The notes: generated by a model from the letters alone, not told the origin. A stretch of 64,000 bases of DNA from Paragorgia papillata (GCA_035771165.1 JAWNZC010000116.1:124001-188000), one strand, 5' to 3'. Positions 45,100-57,446 are shown, counted from the first letter of the stretch. Program-made: numbers and translations.

Positions 45100-47400
45100 A
45101 TTAGCATTAATTTCGTTTCCACTAGCAACGGCGTTGATTGCTGAAGTGTTCGTACTTGAATTTTTTTTTTTCACTGGTAAAACATTATAACAGAATTTCA
45201 TACGTTGCCGTTATAACCCGTTAAGCTGTTGACGTGTTACCTGTAATTGAATGTAGATGTTTTGCTATAGGTATTTCACGGAGGTCGTCAAAAGTAAATA
45301 TAAGCACGCGCTATCGTGGCGTAGAACTTACCTCGAATTTTCTTTTAAATTAGAAGCGGATTTTGCATTTTTTATATTAATAGTCTAATACTTTTTCGTG
45401 TTGCCTAGATGCAAAACAAAACTTTTTTTGTTGTTGTCAGTTCTTGTAAGTTTTGTTGGCTCCCATGTGTGAGTGAAATTTGTTCCGGACATAACCCAGC
45501 GGTGTCCGTGTCCCTTCATAATCTCAGAAAGATAGAAGTTGGCAAATCGATATGACAATATATCATCTGTTCGGAGGAACATAAATACGTTCGTTTTTTT
45601 GGCGTCGAACCCATGGAACGCGTGCGGTGGGCTCGTTCTACGCAGTTTGTCGACGACTTACTGCGCTGGAAAGCCTGAAAACTGTTCTTATCAATTGCGC
45701 GAACAGTCATGTTAATATTCGTGCACGCCGTGGGAGAGCTAGGACGCATAATTAAAATCCCGGATGTCTTGCACAAAAACACTTGACTTCTAGTCTAGCA
45801 ACGGTCAAGGCTGTGTCCAGATGCTGATGTACACGCATAACTGATCAAACTTTACGTGGGCGCAGAAAACATACAAAATCAATGCGGACTTGTATTGAGT
45901 CCAATGAATCCTATTATCCTACGCCTACTAATCGCAATTTAGTCTTTGTATGTTTTCTGTAGTCAGGCGTTGATTGTTAAGAATGACGAGAGAAGGAAAA
46001 CACGCGATTTCGTCAGGTTTTTTTGCGTGACTGGAAAACGGAAACAACAGTAGCAAATTTATGTAAACAATTCATCGTGAATCAGCAGAATTTGTACTTA
46101 AATTTCTCGCTTGTTTTTTTTCCAGAAAATGGAGAAACAAACGATTATCAATTAATCATTGTTAATATTCGTTGTAATACAAGACTAGTGATGAAACATC
46201 CTTACGAAAACAATTTCATTTTAGGTTGACGTTCGCGACGCCAAATAACGAAGATTTATACAGCATATTACTTCAACTGCATGTTAAACGTAACAGCAAC
46301 ATCTGGTGGGAATTTTTCTAAACTTTGACTAGCAAACTGAAAATTTTAATCTATATATTTTTACATTTCCCTGCAGGCCTGCCTTCTCTTTATTTATTTA
46401 CTTGTTTCGCGGGACGCAAATATTCGTTATATCACTTTCGTTGACGTTCAAAGAATAACCGCCCGGTACGTCCTTTGTGGTCGTCAACGGAGAAATTTAT
46501 TAGTGCTAATCCTTTAGATGAAGCGGTCTTAAAAGATTAGACCGTGGAAGACGATAATTAGAAACTGTTAGTTGGCGGTTATTGAAAACGGACGTCTTTT
46601 TTAGTCTTAACTTGCGTTAATAATAAATTTTAATTAACTCGGAACTTTATTGACTCGTTGAAATATGTTTTTGTTTTAACTCGTTCCTGTCCGAGGGCTT
46701 CTCCAGAGGTGAATAAAATCGTCTGGCGTTAGCCAGAATAAAACACCAAGGACCGATTCGGATAAGAAAGAGTTAGAGAGATAGTTTATAACTCATTCCT
46801 GTCCGAGGGCTTAGCCAGAAGAAAATCCACTATGTTAAATAGAGATCATGCAGTGGCCGAAACCCATCAGACATACTGTGTTGCAATTATAATAATAAGT
46901 ATAATGATATGTAGTTTGAAGCTTTGCATGGCGAAAATGTATTTATTTTTATATAAGAAAGTTTGTAGTCTTACACCATGTTATCGCATGTTTTTCTTAT
47001 AAAGTATAATGAAATAAAAATACTGTAGAACAAAACTTGTCCGGTATGGTTCGTCACCCGGAGTAACACATTATTCTCCACACCGAGTTATGTTGAAGAC
47101 TATTGTCTAGATATTGAAGAAACTAGTCTGTTTCGAAATATCAAATATAGCCTAAGTACCATCATTCGACGACCAGCTCCCAACTCGACCTGTAGCTCAG
47201 AGCACCGAATGTCGCAAGTGAACAATAAATACTACTAATGACGACGTCCCACAATTATTATTTGAACTTTTGTTTTTACGATTATATGAAGTATTTATTC
47301 AAAGTAAGCAAGTGTTGCTGCCCTCGATATTTGCAATATCGCGGGTTCGTCCAACCGGAAGCAAACGTGCACCACAAGGAAAAAGTTTATAGAAAAAGCA
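45100..47400. other. Intergenic region between Kv-B and GMF, divergent promoters
   Basis: The two genes point away from each other. No gene was recognised. A variant of the AAAATCGTCTGGCGTTAG motif lies near 46724-46741, repeated in context with CTCGTTCCTGTCCGAGGGCT (46680 and 46792). Confidence 0.45.
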
Positions 47401-47428
47401 AGTCGCTCTGTTTCCTCTTTTTATACCG

Positions 47429-47435
47429 TATATAA
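47429..47435 (+). promoter_or_regulatory. TATA box candidate for GMF (TATATAA)
   Basis: TATATAA stands 45-51 bp before the GMF start codon, which would give a 5' UTR of only about 15-25 nt. Confidence 0.4.
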
Positions 47436-47479
47436 CGTACTGTCGACTTTCATTTACCGGTTTTCTCGTTTCTGAAAAG

Positions 47480-50400
47480 ATGGTAAGTTCTTCTTCTAGT
47501 CGTTAGAACCTCATTGTAAGTTTTAATATCTTTTACGGCAAACGTTTTACTCAAAACCTTGGTTCGATTTGTTGCAGGGTGACCTGACGATATGCCAAGT
47601 AGATGAAGACTTGAAGAAAAAGATTCAGAAATTTAAGATGAGAAAACAACAGAATACTGCTGCTATTATCAGTGAGTCTGTTGTAGTTATAAAGCATAAG
47701 TAGTATATTTATTATAACATTTTTGAATCACTTATACGTACAAAATGAAAGATGTATCTTTTGTATGTATTGTATCCCAACCCAATGGGCAGTCCACCTT
47801 TTTCCAGCTAGGTCCTTAGGGGGTCCACGTGACACTTTTCGAACAAACAATCTCAGATGAACATTCGGACACTGAGAAAACCGCACAATAAGTATAGGTT
47901 AGTGACCGAAACCGAGGTCACTACGCTGGTTATTAACCCCGAGGGCTGCAGGCCCGAGGGTAATAACCAGTGTAGTGACCGAGGTTAAGGTCACTAACCG
48001 ACTTAGTTTATTCATGACACAGACGATATTTGTCGTTATTTGACAAAAAAATGGTATTCTAGATGTAGTTTTAAAGCGATATACTGTAGTAGGTCATTTA
48101 ATATGCAAGGTCAATAACCTATATATTAACCGCGGCACATCAAAGATAATTTATGCATGAATAAACTAAGAGTGGTTAAAAGATGGTCTTAGAGTGCTGT
48201 AAAAGTGATTCTTGAGACCCAGAACGATTAAACATAAAAGAAATAGCAGTGACAGCTATAGTAGAGAAAATGTAAGTCAAAATTTGTAGACTTTTATATT
48301 AAACGCAACATTTATAATTAGTGTCTTGCCGTGTTTGAACAGGTTATATTTATAGGAATGTTGTGCAGTTGTATAGCAAGTGAGAGTCAGCGACAAGCAA
48401 GAAAGCGCATGGCAAATGATTTACAACAAATCACGAAAAATCTACTGTGGAATCGTTGTTGATGCCCGTACATTTAATGTTCGTTTGGTCATTCAAACAA
48501 AAAACACACCAAAAAATAAACGCCGCGGGATACAATGTTGTTGTGATGATGGCATATTAAAATGGTCTGTGTCATGTTTCAGTGCAAGAAGAACTGGTCG
48601 CAGTTGTTCGTGAAAGGAATGCTTCACCTCAATCCTTGCTTGATAAGCAGGCAATGGAAGCTTCGCTGGTATATCTTAGATGTGCTGTGGTGCCGCTGTG
48701 CGGGCAAGTTCGATGACATTAACGCTTATTAAACCACGCATATTTCTAATAAAACAATCTGCATAAAGGTGGCAAACTTAACGATTATAACCATATATAA
48801 TGATCGCGTCTCAGTAATCTACAAATTGTGACTAATACGTGTACTGCCATAGTTGCTGTTAGGGTTGGATTTTTTACCGTTAGGCCATGTTGACACATAA
48901 AATGAAGGCTGTAGATGTACAGTAGATGACTTTCACACAAACAAATTTAATATGCTTTAATATATTTTAACGTTTTTATATATATAGCATTATCAAACTG
49001 TTCTCACTTTCTCCGTTCTCTACATTTTCGCTGCTGAAGAAATGGGGAAACATAGCAGTCTAGTCACATCTTTTCTCTTTAGCTTTTAATGAGAATCACT
49101 TTTACAGCAGTCTAAGACCATCTTTTAACCATCTTTTAACCATCTGAGATTGTTTGTCCGAAAAGTGTCACGTGGACCCCCTACGGTCCTAGCTGGAAAA
49201 AAGGTGGATTGTTCAAAACATTCCGACCTAATAATTCAGCATCTGTGTATCCTTATTTTAATTGATACAATATGCTTGCTTTTTAGTGAAAATAGACAAG
49301 GACAAGCAGTTAATTGTAGAAGATGAAGAGTTTGAAGTTAGTAATGAATATCAAATATTCAGTAGTTTACATACCAGTGCATAAGAATAGGTATATATAT
49401 ATATATATATAGTATAGTTTAAGTGGGCTTACTTCAAAATGTTGAGTGTCGCAACTGTCAGTTTCACGCGGGTGGTCTTCAGGGGACTGAAGATTGCCCT
49501 GCGTGAAACTGACAGTTGCGACACTCAACATTTTGAGGTAAGCCCACTTAAACTATACTATATTTGCTCTACCTTTATGATATTGAGCACTCTCTAACAT
49601 TTCGTGAACCAAAACTCATATATATATATATATATATATATACATACACACAAGGATATATTGTGTCCAACACATATAAAATGGCTCAATACTGAAATTA
49701 CGGTAGAGCAAGTTATAAAAGTTTATATTATAACCGGGCTTAATTATGACTGGAAGGTATTTTCGGTTACCAAACAGATGAGCCTATAACCAAGGGGGGT
49801 TTATGAGTGGGATTCTACTTTATTATTTTCAATTGTTGTTTCAACACTGTCCACGCAGCACACTACTTTTATTTATTATATATATATATATATATATATA
49901 CAAAGTATGAAGTATAGTTTTACCTTAAAGTCTTCGCTACCAGAGGTTTCACCCTAAACGGGATCATCAGGTGACATATATATATATATATATTATATAT
50001 ACGAATATAAAAGACCACAAATAGTTAATATTTATTTAAGCCACAGTTAATATTATCTGCAGCTTATTTTCAATTGAAATTTAATTAAACTGCTAATTTC
50101 AACAATTTATTATATTTTTTGTTGAAGGATATCACCATTGAAGATCTCCGGGATGAACTACCTTCTCATCATCCATCGTATCTTTTTAAAAACAATGTGA
50201 TGTTCTATTACAGTACAGTACATGGTTCAATTTGAAACTTTGTCTCCCAAGGGCATTGATGTAGAATATTCAATATTCTTGTGAGATAGGTTACATGAAC
50301 CATTGTAGAATGTACAGTAGCATGGTCCAATTAACTATGCAAAGTTGCAGCGATTGTTGCAATTGTTACACAAAATGGAATCGATAATTTCCACTCGGGG

Positions 50401-53400
50401 TTTGAAAAAATGATATGCAACTTTTTTCCAAAAATATGAGGTTCAGAAACGAGTGTTAAACATAGCCTGCGTCACAGTCCAGTACAATAGCAACCATAAG
50501 CACACCGCGTTTTGGGTACGACGATGATACAAAACACCACACATTGCGGCTGGGGCGACCCCCCCTGCACCCCCCTGGCCCTTGGCCAAGGGGGTGCAGG
50601 GGGGGTGCCAATTACTCAATTAGTGCCTTGCTGCAGTAGGATGCGACGTGGATTTCATTGAAAATGTCAATCGCATTTCTAATGTCTAGCTTCCTTGTGA
50701 TATCCGTAATAAAATCCATAATAAAACGTCCACTTTATCCCTAAATTTATTTGACACCTTCCAGGTTTGATAAAATGCGCTATTGAAAACACGATTTAAA
50801 ACTTTTAAATCTTTCTTCAAAGTACCGTCAGAATGGAAATGCCATTTCAGAGGTCCAAATTTCAAAAAATGTTCCGGGGTCGCATGCCCCCAGACCCCCC
50901 TAGGAATGGTCTGACTAAGGTTAAAAAAATTCTAGATCCGCCCCTGCAGCACCCCCCTACCAGATGAAGCTGGATCCATCACTGAAATAATGTCTGCGCT
51001 TTCATACAAACAGACCTGGCTATATGATTTCTTGGAAGTGCGCGGTCCCGACATTGCTCACCATATTAAAGTCAGGTGCGCAATGACAAAACTACATTTT
51101 AATTCCAGAATCCAGACTACATTTTAAGACCAGATGTTTCACTGGGTTACATAAGGGATAACGATTTATAAAATAACATGTATACTACGTGAGCCCTGAT
51201 TGGTCAATTGCCGTGTTTGGATCAGAGTATCCAAACACGGAAAATTCCCGGCAAAACGATTTTTTGAAAATGTCGGACAGTATATCATATTCACTTGTGA
51301 TTGTTTTATAAAAGAAATACCAAATGGTTTTTTCCGTGTTTGGAGACTCTGATCCAAACACGCGGGAAATTGCGAGACTGGAGAAAAGCGTAACAAAACA
51401 CGAGCCGTAGGCGAGTGTTTTTAGCTTTTCGAAAGTCGAGCAATTTCCCAAGTGTTTGGATAAGAGTCTCCAAACACGGAAAAAAACATTTGGTATTTCT
51501 TTAATGATACATAGTGCTACGTTGTAAGATGTTATGCTGCGTTATAAGACGTTACGCTGCGTTATAAGACGTTACGCTGTGCTGAACATTATGCTGTAAG
51601 ATGTTTTGCTACTTTGCAAGATGTTACATAGCGTTGTAGGACATTAGGCTACTTTGTAAGATGTTACGCTGCATCATATAAGCCATTACGCCACGTTGTA
51701 AGACTTTAGGCTGCGTTGTAACACGTTCCGCTACACCATAAAACATTCCGTTATGTTGTAAGATGTTCCGCTACTTTACAAGACGTTATGCTACGTGCGC
51801 GCGAGTCTCAAACGGCCAGGCATGCTTTTGGCCTGTACACTCGGGCTGTTTTCCGAGTGAATGACTTCCTGAAAGTTTGCCCACATCAACAAAATAATGA
51901 TTCACGAATGTCTATTAAATTAAACATGCAATGTATTGTCTTCAAACTTTTATCAGTGTAACAATCGAAATATAGTAAAGTTAGATATACTGCCGAAACA
52001 GAGAACGTAGGAGTCTAATGTTTCGAGCGAAGGCCCTTCGTCAGAGAGAAACGTAAAGAGTGTTTTATCAGTGCACCCGTTCTATGGTTTGTCAGGACCA
52101 CTTCGCCGTTTGCTTTCAATAGTCTGAGAATTATTTTTTTTGCATATCGTTTTGAAAAGTGATAAGCAAGTTTTACTATTTGGGCAAAAACGATGCACAA
52201 GTTGCATATTACTGTCTGATAAGTTGCATAGTATTTTAAATTTGACCTTTGATATCTTTGTGTGATTTCGTTTTTGTCAACAACCGTACTATTAATTATG
52301 TAATATATCATACACGAGGAGGAGTGTTTCATCAAGATATCCAAACACTGAGACGTATTTTAAGAGAAAATCAAAGTAAAAGTTTGCTTAATTTATGTAA
52401 TTTCTTCCTCCGATATCCAAACCACAGACACGGTACTGATTTCCTTTGTGTTTTCCTCATGAATTATCAATGAGTTTGAGATAAAAAAATTATTTGTGTT
52501 AATTAAATAGCTGTGCAGATCTCTAGCCCATATGGTTATTTTGCGCAGTACTCTGAACAATGTAATTTCTATTTTCACGATTACTTGGAAATAAACATAA
52601 TATTATTACTAATAAAAGTACAAATTCATTCATATTCTTGGTTTGGTGTTGGTGCACAGAAACAATGAAATGGCGGCCATGTTGGTGCACAACCTTTATC
52701 CTATGGGAATTTCTTATTCAAACATTTCGTATTGTTTCACCACCCCCAACGGGGCCACCGATCACGTGAGTGAAAACCGTGAATTGCATACCGTTAATTC
52801 GAACCCTGCCAAACACCGTTCTGCTTATAAGCCTCGAGACAAGTTCTATGAAAAATTACACTTGTAACAGGACTCCATTCTCCAGATCTGGAATACTACC
52901 TTTAGTTATATTAGACACTTCCCGAATTCGCTTCAATGCCCACGAAACAATGGCTCCAAGGCGCGAGGTTGGCAATGAGATCGTAATTCATTTACTGTTA
53001 TGCTTCATATCCAACCTCGATTTCAAGCCATTGTTCGCGCTTACTGAAGCAAATTCGGGAAGTGTCTATAACACTTAAAAAGCGTCAGAACTTAAAAAGT
53101 GTCAGAAAGTCAGAATTCTCTTGAAAAACAGTATCACGTCAGATTCTGTGTCCTATGCTGTCTGTTACTAAAGAGGACTGAATGTGTTGTAATAGTTGAC
53201 TTCACTTTCTGTCTTGGAGTTAGTGTTACACAAATTGGGTTTGCTAGCAGGACCATACTGTATGTGCAATACCTGTACTTCATTTGCATAATGATGATAT
53301 TGTTGTCTTTCTTCACCACAAAAAGATATGCACTGTATTCTTATGTGTTTAAACATGATGATGGACGAGTTTCATATCCATATTGCCTTATTTTCGTGTC

Positions 53401-54724
53401 TCCAGAAGGTAGTTATTTTTATTTAACTTTATGCATTTTTTATGCATTGGTACAGGAATGGCTCATTAAGATGCAAAGTGCATGGTTTTACAAACATTCC
53501 CAATCTCGTTTCCAGAGCCCACGTTCCCCACCCGGGAAATGAGAGACTCTGGGATAATCCGTTTCAAATCGTTACGTTATTGGCTGAATAGTGAGCATGA
53601 GTTGGTCTGAAGTGACCGGAAGTAGAATTAATAAAACCAAAATAACAAAGATGTCAGGCGACAAGACTCCAGTGAAGACGTTGCCGCGATCGATATCTTC
53701 GCCGTATGTGTGTAGATGCTGTAATTCGAGCTTCGCCAGCAACCCCATTGACTTGTTTGGGGAAAAGTCAAACAAGGAGAACGTACTATCCAGATTCCGC
53801 TCGGATATTTACGCATGCGTACTTCAACCGGAATAACAAGAATCCTGTGATTTGAAACGGATTATCCCAGAGTCTCTCGTTTCCCGGGTGGGGAACGTGG
53901 GCTCTGGGAACGAGCTTGAAACATTCCCTAAGTTAGTGTATACTGATCTAACCTAAATATCCTGTGTGTTGATCTTAGGCAGCAAACCAGAACTTCAGAT
54001 GATGTATGCCGGATCAAAGCTGAATCTGATTAAGGAGTCTCAAGCTACCAAGGTTTGATATTACTCTTGTTAAATAGTTTTATTATCAATAGTGATGTAC
54101 CCACTGTACTCTGGTGAAGGGCTCAGGGACGTAGCCAGGATTTTCAAAGGGGGGTGTGGTGGGGGATGGTGTCAATTTTTATGAGTGGGCTGGGGGCATA
54201 CTCCGGAAAATTTTAAAGTATAGGGTCTCTGAAATGCCATTTCCTGCATTCTGGGGGAGGATTTTCCAAAATTCTAAAGGTTAAAGAACGTCATATTAGT
54301 ATCTGCTTCTCAGATGTGAGAAGCTCAGCGGGAAGTCGACAAGCTATCGTGCGAGATTTCACAGACTGAATTACAGAGTTTATATTCAAGCTGTTCAGTG
54401 TACACAGGCTACAAAAGTCTCGATGTTAGAGCTTCTAATATCACCCCTGGCTTCAATCATTTGACCAAAATCTCTTGGTTGTGGCCAGCTTCTCCTCTGC
54501 AGGTTAACATTAACGATATGTGCGTTACTCATCAGATTTGGGCGAATTTGGTTTGGACACCCTCCCACCCCATGTCACTGGTGTACATGACCCCATGTCA
54601 CTGGTGTACATGTACTGTTGCACAGGAACTTATTCAATTTCATCTACTCTAGGTTTTTGAAGTTCGCACGACTGAAGAGTTGAATGAAGAATGGCTGAAG
54701 AAAAAACTAGCATTTTTCCGCTAG
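47480..54724 (+). CDS. GMF: Glia maturation factor (ADF-homology, Arp2/3 debranching), complete, 7 exons
   Basis: Exons: 47480-47482 (only the ATG), 47578-47671, 49287-49336, 50128-50177, 53326-53408, 53979-54052 and 54653-54724. They sum to 426 bases, or 141 aa plus stop; human GMFB is 142 aa. All junctions are GT-AG and in phase. The product is a single ADF-homology domain with strong GMF wording: NTAAIIMKIDKDKQLIVEDE, KHDDGRVSYPYCLIF, ELQMMYAGSK and NEEWLKKKLAFF. GMF proteins bind the Arp2/3 complex in the cytoplasm, promote removal of actin branches and inhibit nucleation; they do not sever actin as cofilin does. Introns 2 and 4 are swollen by inverted-repeat elements. A TATA-like box precedes the ATG closely. 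Confidence 0.95.
47780..49225. mobile_element. 1.4-kb element with about 75-bp inverted ends, GMF intron 2
   Basis: The left end contains GTCCACCTTTTTCCAGCTAG, GTCCACGTGACACTTTTCG and AACAATCTCAGATG. The right end carries the complements between 49142 and 49215. The interior has a palindrome GGTCACTAnnn around 47910-48000 and frames without a recognised transposase domain. It looks like a non-autonomous or decayed DNA transposon. Confidence 0.8.
49399..49560. repeat. Palindrome flanked by TA microsatellite, GMF intron 3
   Basis: Arms of about 55 bp (AAGTGGGCTTAC, AAAATGTTGAGTGTCGCAAC, TGTCAGTTTCACGC) and complements surround a loop near 49470-49495. TA runs border it at 49391 and 49620. Confidence 0.85.
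49618..49995. repeat. TA microsatellites and fragments, GMF intron 3
   Basis: (TA)n tracts at 49618-49642, 49878-49902 and 49976-49993, with interspersed repeat fragments between them. Confidence 0.85.
50540..50990. repeat. Dispersed CCCCCTG/GGGGTGC repeat, GMF intron 4
   Basis: A palindrome CACCCCCCTGGCC/GGCCAAGGGGGTG near 50565-50610 and the shared 'aaatgccatttcagag' wording link it to the G/C-run family described at 3540-3835. Confidence 0.55.
51185..51485. mobile_element. Foldback cluster of CCGTGTTTGGA units, GMF intron 4
   Basis: CCGTGTTTGGATCAGAGTAT, TCCAAACACGG and related inverted units occur at 51210, 51330-51363 and 51450-51480, so several stems are possible. An internal frame on the minus strand is unsupported. 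Confidence 0.7.
51515..51800. repeat. Degenerate 20-bp minisatellite AAGACGTTACGCTGCGTTGT
   Basis: About fourteen units of around 20 bp. Comparison with the 30700-31455 unit shows the same length and about 14 of 20 matching positions in one register (GAGACCTTACGTTACATTGT). Confidence 0.85.
51966..52056. repeat. Dispersed repeat 'GATATACTGCCGAAAC', copy 3
   Basis: Nearly identical to 8311-8402 (TCGAAATATAGTAAAGTT, GATATACTGCCGAAACAG, GGCCCTTCGTCAGAGAG). Confidence 0.85.
52310..52480. mobile_element. Foldback element with TTTGGATATCC motifs, copy 2
   Basis: ACACGAGGAGGAGTGTTTCA, GATATCCAAACACTGAGACG and a later GATATCCAAACCACAGACAC are shared, in reverse order, with 10553-10830. Confidence 0.75.
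53505..53925. mobile_element. Foldback element with CTCGTTYCCAGAGCCCACG ends, carrying a coding-like insert
   Basis: The ends CAGAGCCCACGTTCCCCACC and GGTGGGGAACGTGGGCTCTG are complementary, with matching GAGAGACTCTGGGATAATCC further in. The same family nested at 15745-15930 lacks about 200 bp in the middle. The extra interior here encodes a cysteine-rich peptide. It lies in GMF intron 5. Confidence 0.85.
53591..53836 (+). pseudogene. ZAD-like cysteine-rich exon fragment inside the foldback element
   Basis: The 81-codon frame contains YVCRCCNSSFASNPIDLFGE and then SNKENVLSRFRS. The C-x-C-C pattern followed by a short spacer and LFG resembles the N-terminal half of zinc-binding ZAD-type modules, but the second cysteine pair is missing. 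It is therefore a fragment. It is present in this copy of the element and absent from 15745-15930, so capture of host coding sequence is likely. The domain assignment is tentative. Confidence 0.35.
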
Positions 54725-55070
54725 TTTCCCTCTGCATTTTGCATGTACATTAACAAGGTAGTGTCTGTCTACAGATGCAGCTAGAATAATTTATATACAT
54801 CATTCCAAAACAATTCATCGATATTTGCACAATCATGTACACATTGTACGGGTACATCATTATGCTCAGCTGATTACAGAAACTCTAAAGTGGTGCGCTG
54901 TTGGAAGAATAAGCAATCTTTCTCGAACCTTCGCTTTCAGTTAGCAATTCAAAAGCATGCGCAGTCAGAATGTATTTAATTAATATCCACTTCATTATTG
55001 TTATTTTTTTTACAAAGTTCTCGATCCCTGCAAAATCAAATGCCAAGTTTGGCAATATAATTATCTCATC

Positions 55071-55076
55071 AATAAA
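55071..55076 (+). terminator. Candidate GMF poly(A) signal AATAAA
   Basis: This is the first canonical AATAAA after the GMF stop that I noticed, about 350 bp downstream and just before the TTAA MITE. Confidence 0.45.
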
Positions 55077-55098
55077 CGTTCCTTGCAAACTCTACAAT

Positions 55099-55707
55099 TT
55101 AAAGTGCATATAAACCCTACACAGTTTTTATTTGTTTGTATAGATCACGGCAAAAGAACTGATGAGTTATTTTACAGTTTTTGATTTGGTCCATTCGTTC
55201 CGGAGATATCTTGCTTCAAACATCGGCAAAATGCTCCAATTTGAACGTAACCGCGAAAAATTGTCGCAAATATTATATGATGAAATAGGGCCTGGAACCG
55301 ACCAGGCGTGACGTCATTTAAGAAACGTCAACTCTGATCGCTCTGTCACTAGCAGTGAACGCACGAGGTTTTCCATACTAAGTTTAGCTTTAAAATTCGT
55401 CGAATATTTGCAGTTTAATAATTTTAGTAATGCCAGATAGGTGTGCTGTATAGAGTATACGGTTGCTCAAACACGGCTATTGTAGCCGATGACGTCAAAT
55501 TAAATTTGACTTTTTGACTTAAATGACGTCACATGTGTCTCGTCCCAATCCTCTATAATTTGCGGCTTTTTCATATAAATAGCTATGTTTAAAGCGAGAT
55601 ATCTTTGGAATGAATGGACCAAATGAAAAACTGTAAAATAACTTATCAGCTATTTTTTGCGTCCTATTTTCAGAAAACTGGAAACTGTATAGGGTTTATA
55701 TGCACTT
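55099..55707. mobile_element. MITE with TTAAAGTGCATATAAACCC ends, copy 4 of the TTAA group
   Basis: The left end TTAAAGTGCATATAAACCCT and right end AGGGTTTATATGCACTTTCA are inverted; the right TTAA has decayed to TTCA. Inner arms share TTATTTTACAGTTTTTnATTT and GATATCTTGCTTCAAACAT with complements. Confidence 0.82.
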
Positions 55708-55904
55708 TCATGTTATTTTATAAAGATATGATTCATATATTAGCTATCATATGATTCATAGATATATGATTCATATTAGCTATCATATGATTCAGGTATA
55801 AAAAAATAATTTTCTGGCGGGCTTCACCCCCCTACCCCCCACCAGCTCGGCCCCTGGACCCTGCCGGGGGCTGTGTCCCCAGACCCCTACCGTAGCTTCC
55901 TCAG

Positions 55905-56100
55905 CAGTGCTCCACCTAGCCTGGTACCCGGTAACCACTAATTTCATTCTCGCGTCATCAGCGCTAAATCCACTTATGACGATTGCAGTTTTACTCATAG
56001 CCACTAAAAACGCGCGAAATTTCAACCAATAGGAAAGCAGAAGTCTTTAGTGGTTACCTGGCCCATATTCTTTGATTGGGCCAGGGTACCAGGCTATGCT
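55905..56100. repeat. Inverted repeat AGCCTGGTACC...GGTACCAGGCT
   Basis: AGCCTGGTACCCGGTAACCAC near 55918 and AGTGGTTACCTGGCC ... GGGTACCAGGCT near 56048-56097 are complementary. It sits within a G/C-run repeat block. Confidence 0.7.
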
Positions 56101-56261
56101 CCACCCTGCCTCGGTCGCGCCCCACGCCGCAGGCCTGATCTCACTTCGCGTGCTCAGCACCCCCCCCCTGCCAGATCAAGCTGGATCCATCACTGGTGCA
56201 TCATATTGTGCTACACGCCGTGGACAATATTGCGCACTGCTATACTCTGTGCATCGTATTG

Positions 56262-56785
56262 TCAACCTCGTACCCAGGGCAATTTGCCTCCACGCCGGGA
56301 GATCGGCGAAAATGGCCCTGGCATCGGCTGGTCACGTGACACCCAGAATTTTGGGTTGTTATGGCAAGAAAATTTATGCGGTCTTTGTGTTTTGTTTTTG
56401 TATAATACGTATACATGAATAATAAATGAGAAATATTTAACGCTCTGCCGACTCACTCATGTGAACCTTTATCATAAAAGCAACTGGCTAGCGTTATTCT
56501 TCATACTCCCACGATTATCCAGGATACATGTAAATGTCATGAACAATCCTATATCTAATGTTGTTCTTGACTTTAACCAAAGCTATCGTTAATCGTTTCC
56601 ATTCTTTGGGTAAACTTCGCAGAGTCGGTCTATCACAATTCAAATTTTCATAAATAAATTACACTCTATCTGAATTAATCGAGTTCTTAAACCGGCGAAT
56701 CAGATTATAGAAGCCAGGTGCCAGGGCCATTTTCGCCGACCTCGCAAACGTGGAGGCAAAATGCCCTGGGTACGAGGTTGTCGTA
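56262..56785. mobile_element. Inverted-repeat element with AACCTCGTACCCAGGGC ends
   Basis: AACCTCGTACCCAGGGCAAT with GCCTCCACG (56264-56295) is complementary to the block ending GCCCTGGGTACGAGGTTG (56782). The arms include GGCGAAAATGGCCCTGGC and its complement. It lies in the GMF-ABHD12 intergenic region. Confidence 0.75.
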
Positions 56786-57446
56786 TTGTGCAACACTCCA
56801 TGGTCAAAGTTATGCTATACTCCGTGAACATTGTTGTAAATAAGCAATGTTGTGTTCCCACTGCTACACTCTGTGGACAAAGTTGTGCTACTAACCGAGG
56901 TAACTTACGTGATATTACACTATTGTTTAATTTCAGCAATAGCTGATCCTGGCTATGTGGGACCACCTGTTAGGTGCATTAGCTGCTTATAAGTGTATAA
57001 TTACCATAGCAAGTTGTGCAAACATCGTTTCCGGTTTCGTAAGTTTCCTATCCAGTTCCCCTTCCATTATTTATCTATGAGCAAATCAGCTTGCCCTATT
57101 TTATTCGTAAATTTGGGGATAAACGTAAAGATGAAAAAGATGAAGGGAAAGAACGTATGGCGGTTCATCTTCTCGTCAGTCGGGACACGGAAATAGGGCA
57201 TTTGGAGGATGACGTACGATGGCGCTGGGTGACTACAACTACCAGAGTACTTTGCCAGCATTTTAGTGCTAATCAGTTCATAATACAACCAGAAGTCCAA
57301 CTCGAGTCGGAACCTTTGAGGTTTATGTCCTCGCGCATGTCGCCTCGCGCATCTTTATTCGTCGCCATCCTACGTCATACTACGCAATCCTGGAAAAGAA
57401 GGTTAAGAACTTGGTTGTTACTTTGTGTTTCGCGCACGAATATGCA

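Noticed and set aside
48380..48613. Gene inside the GMF intron 2 element
   Set aside because: The 77-aa frame has no recognisable transposase or other domain and no neighbouring exons.
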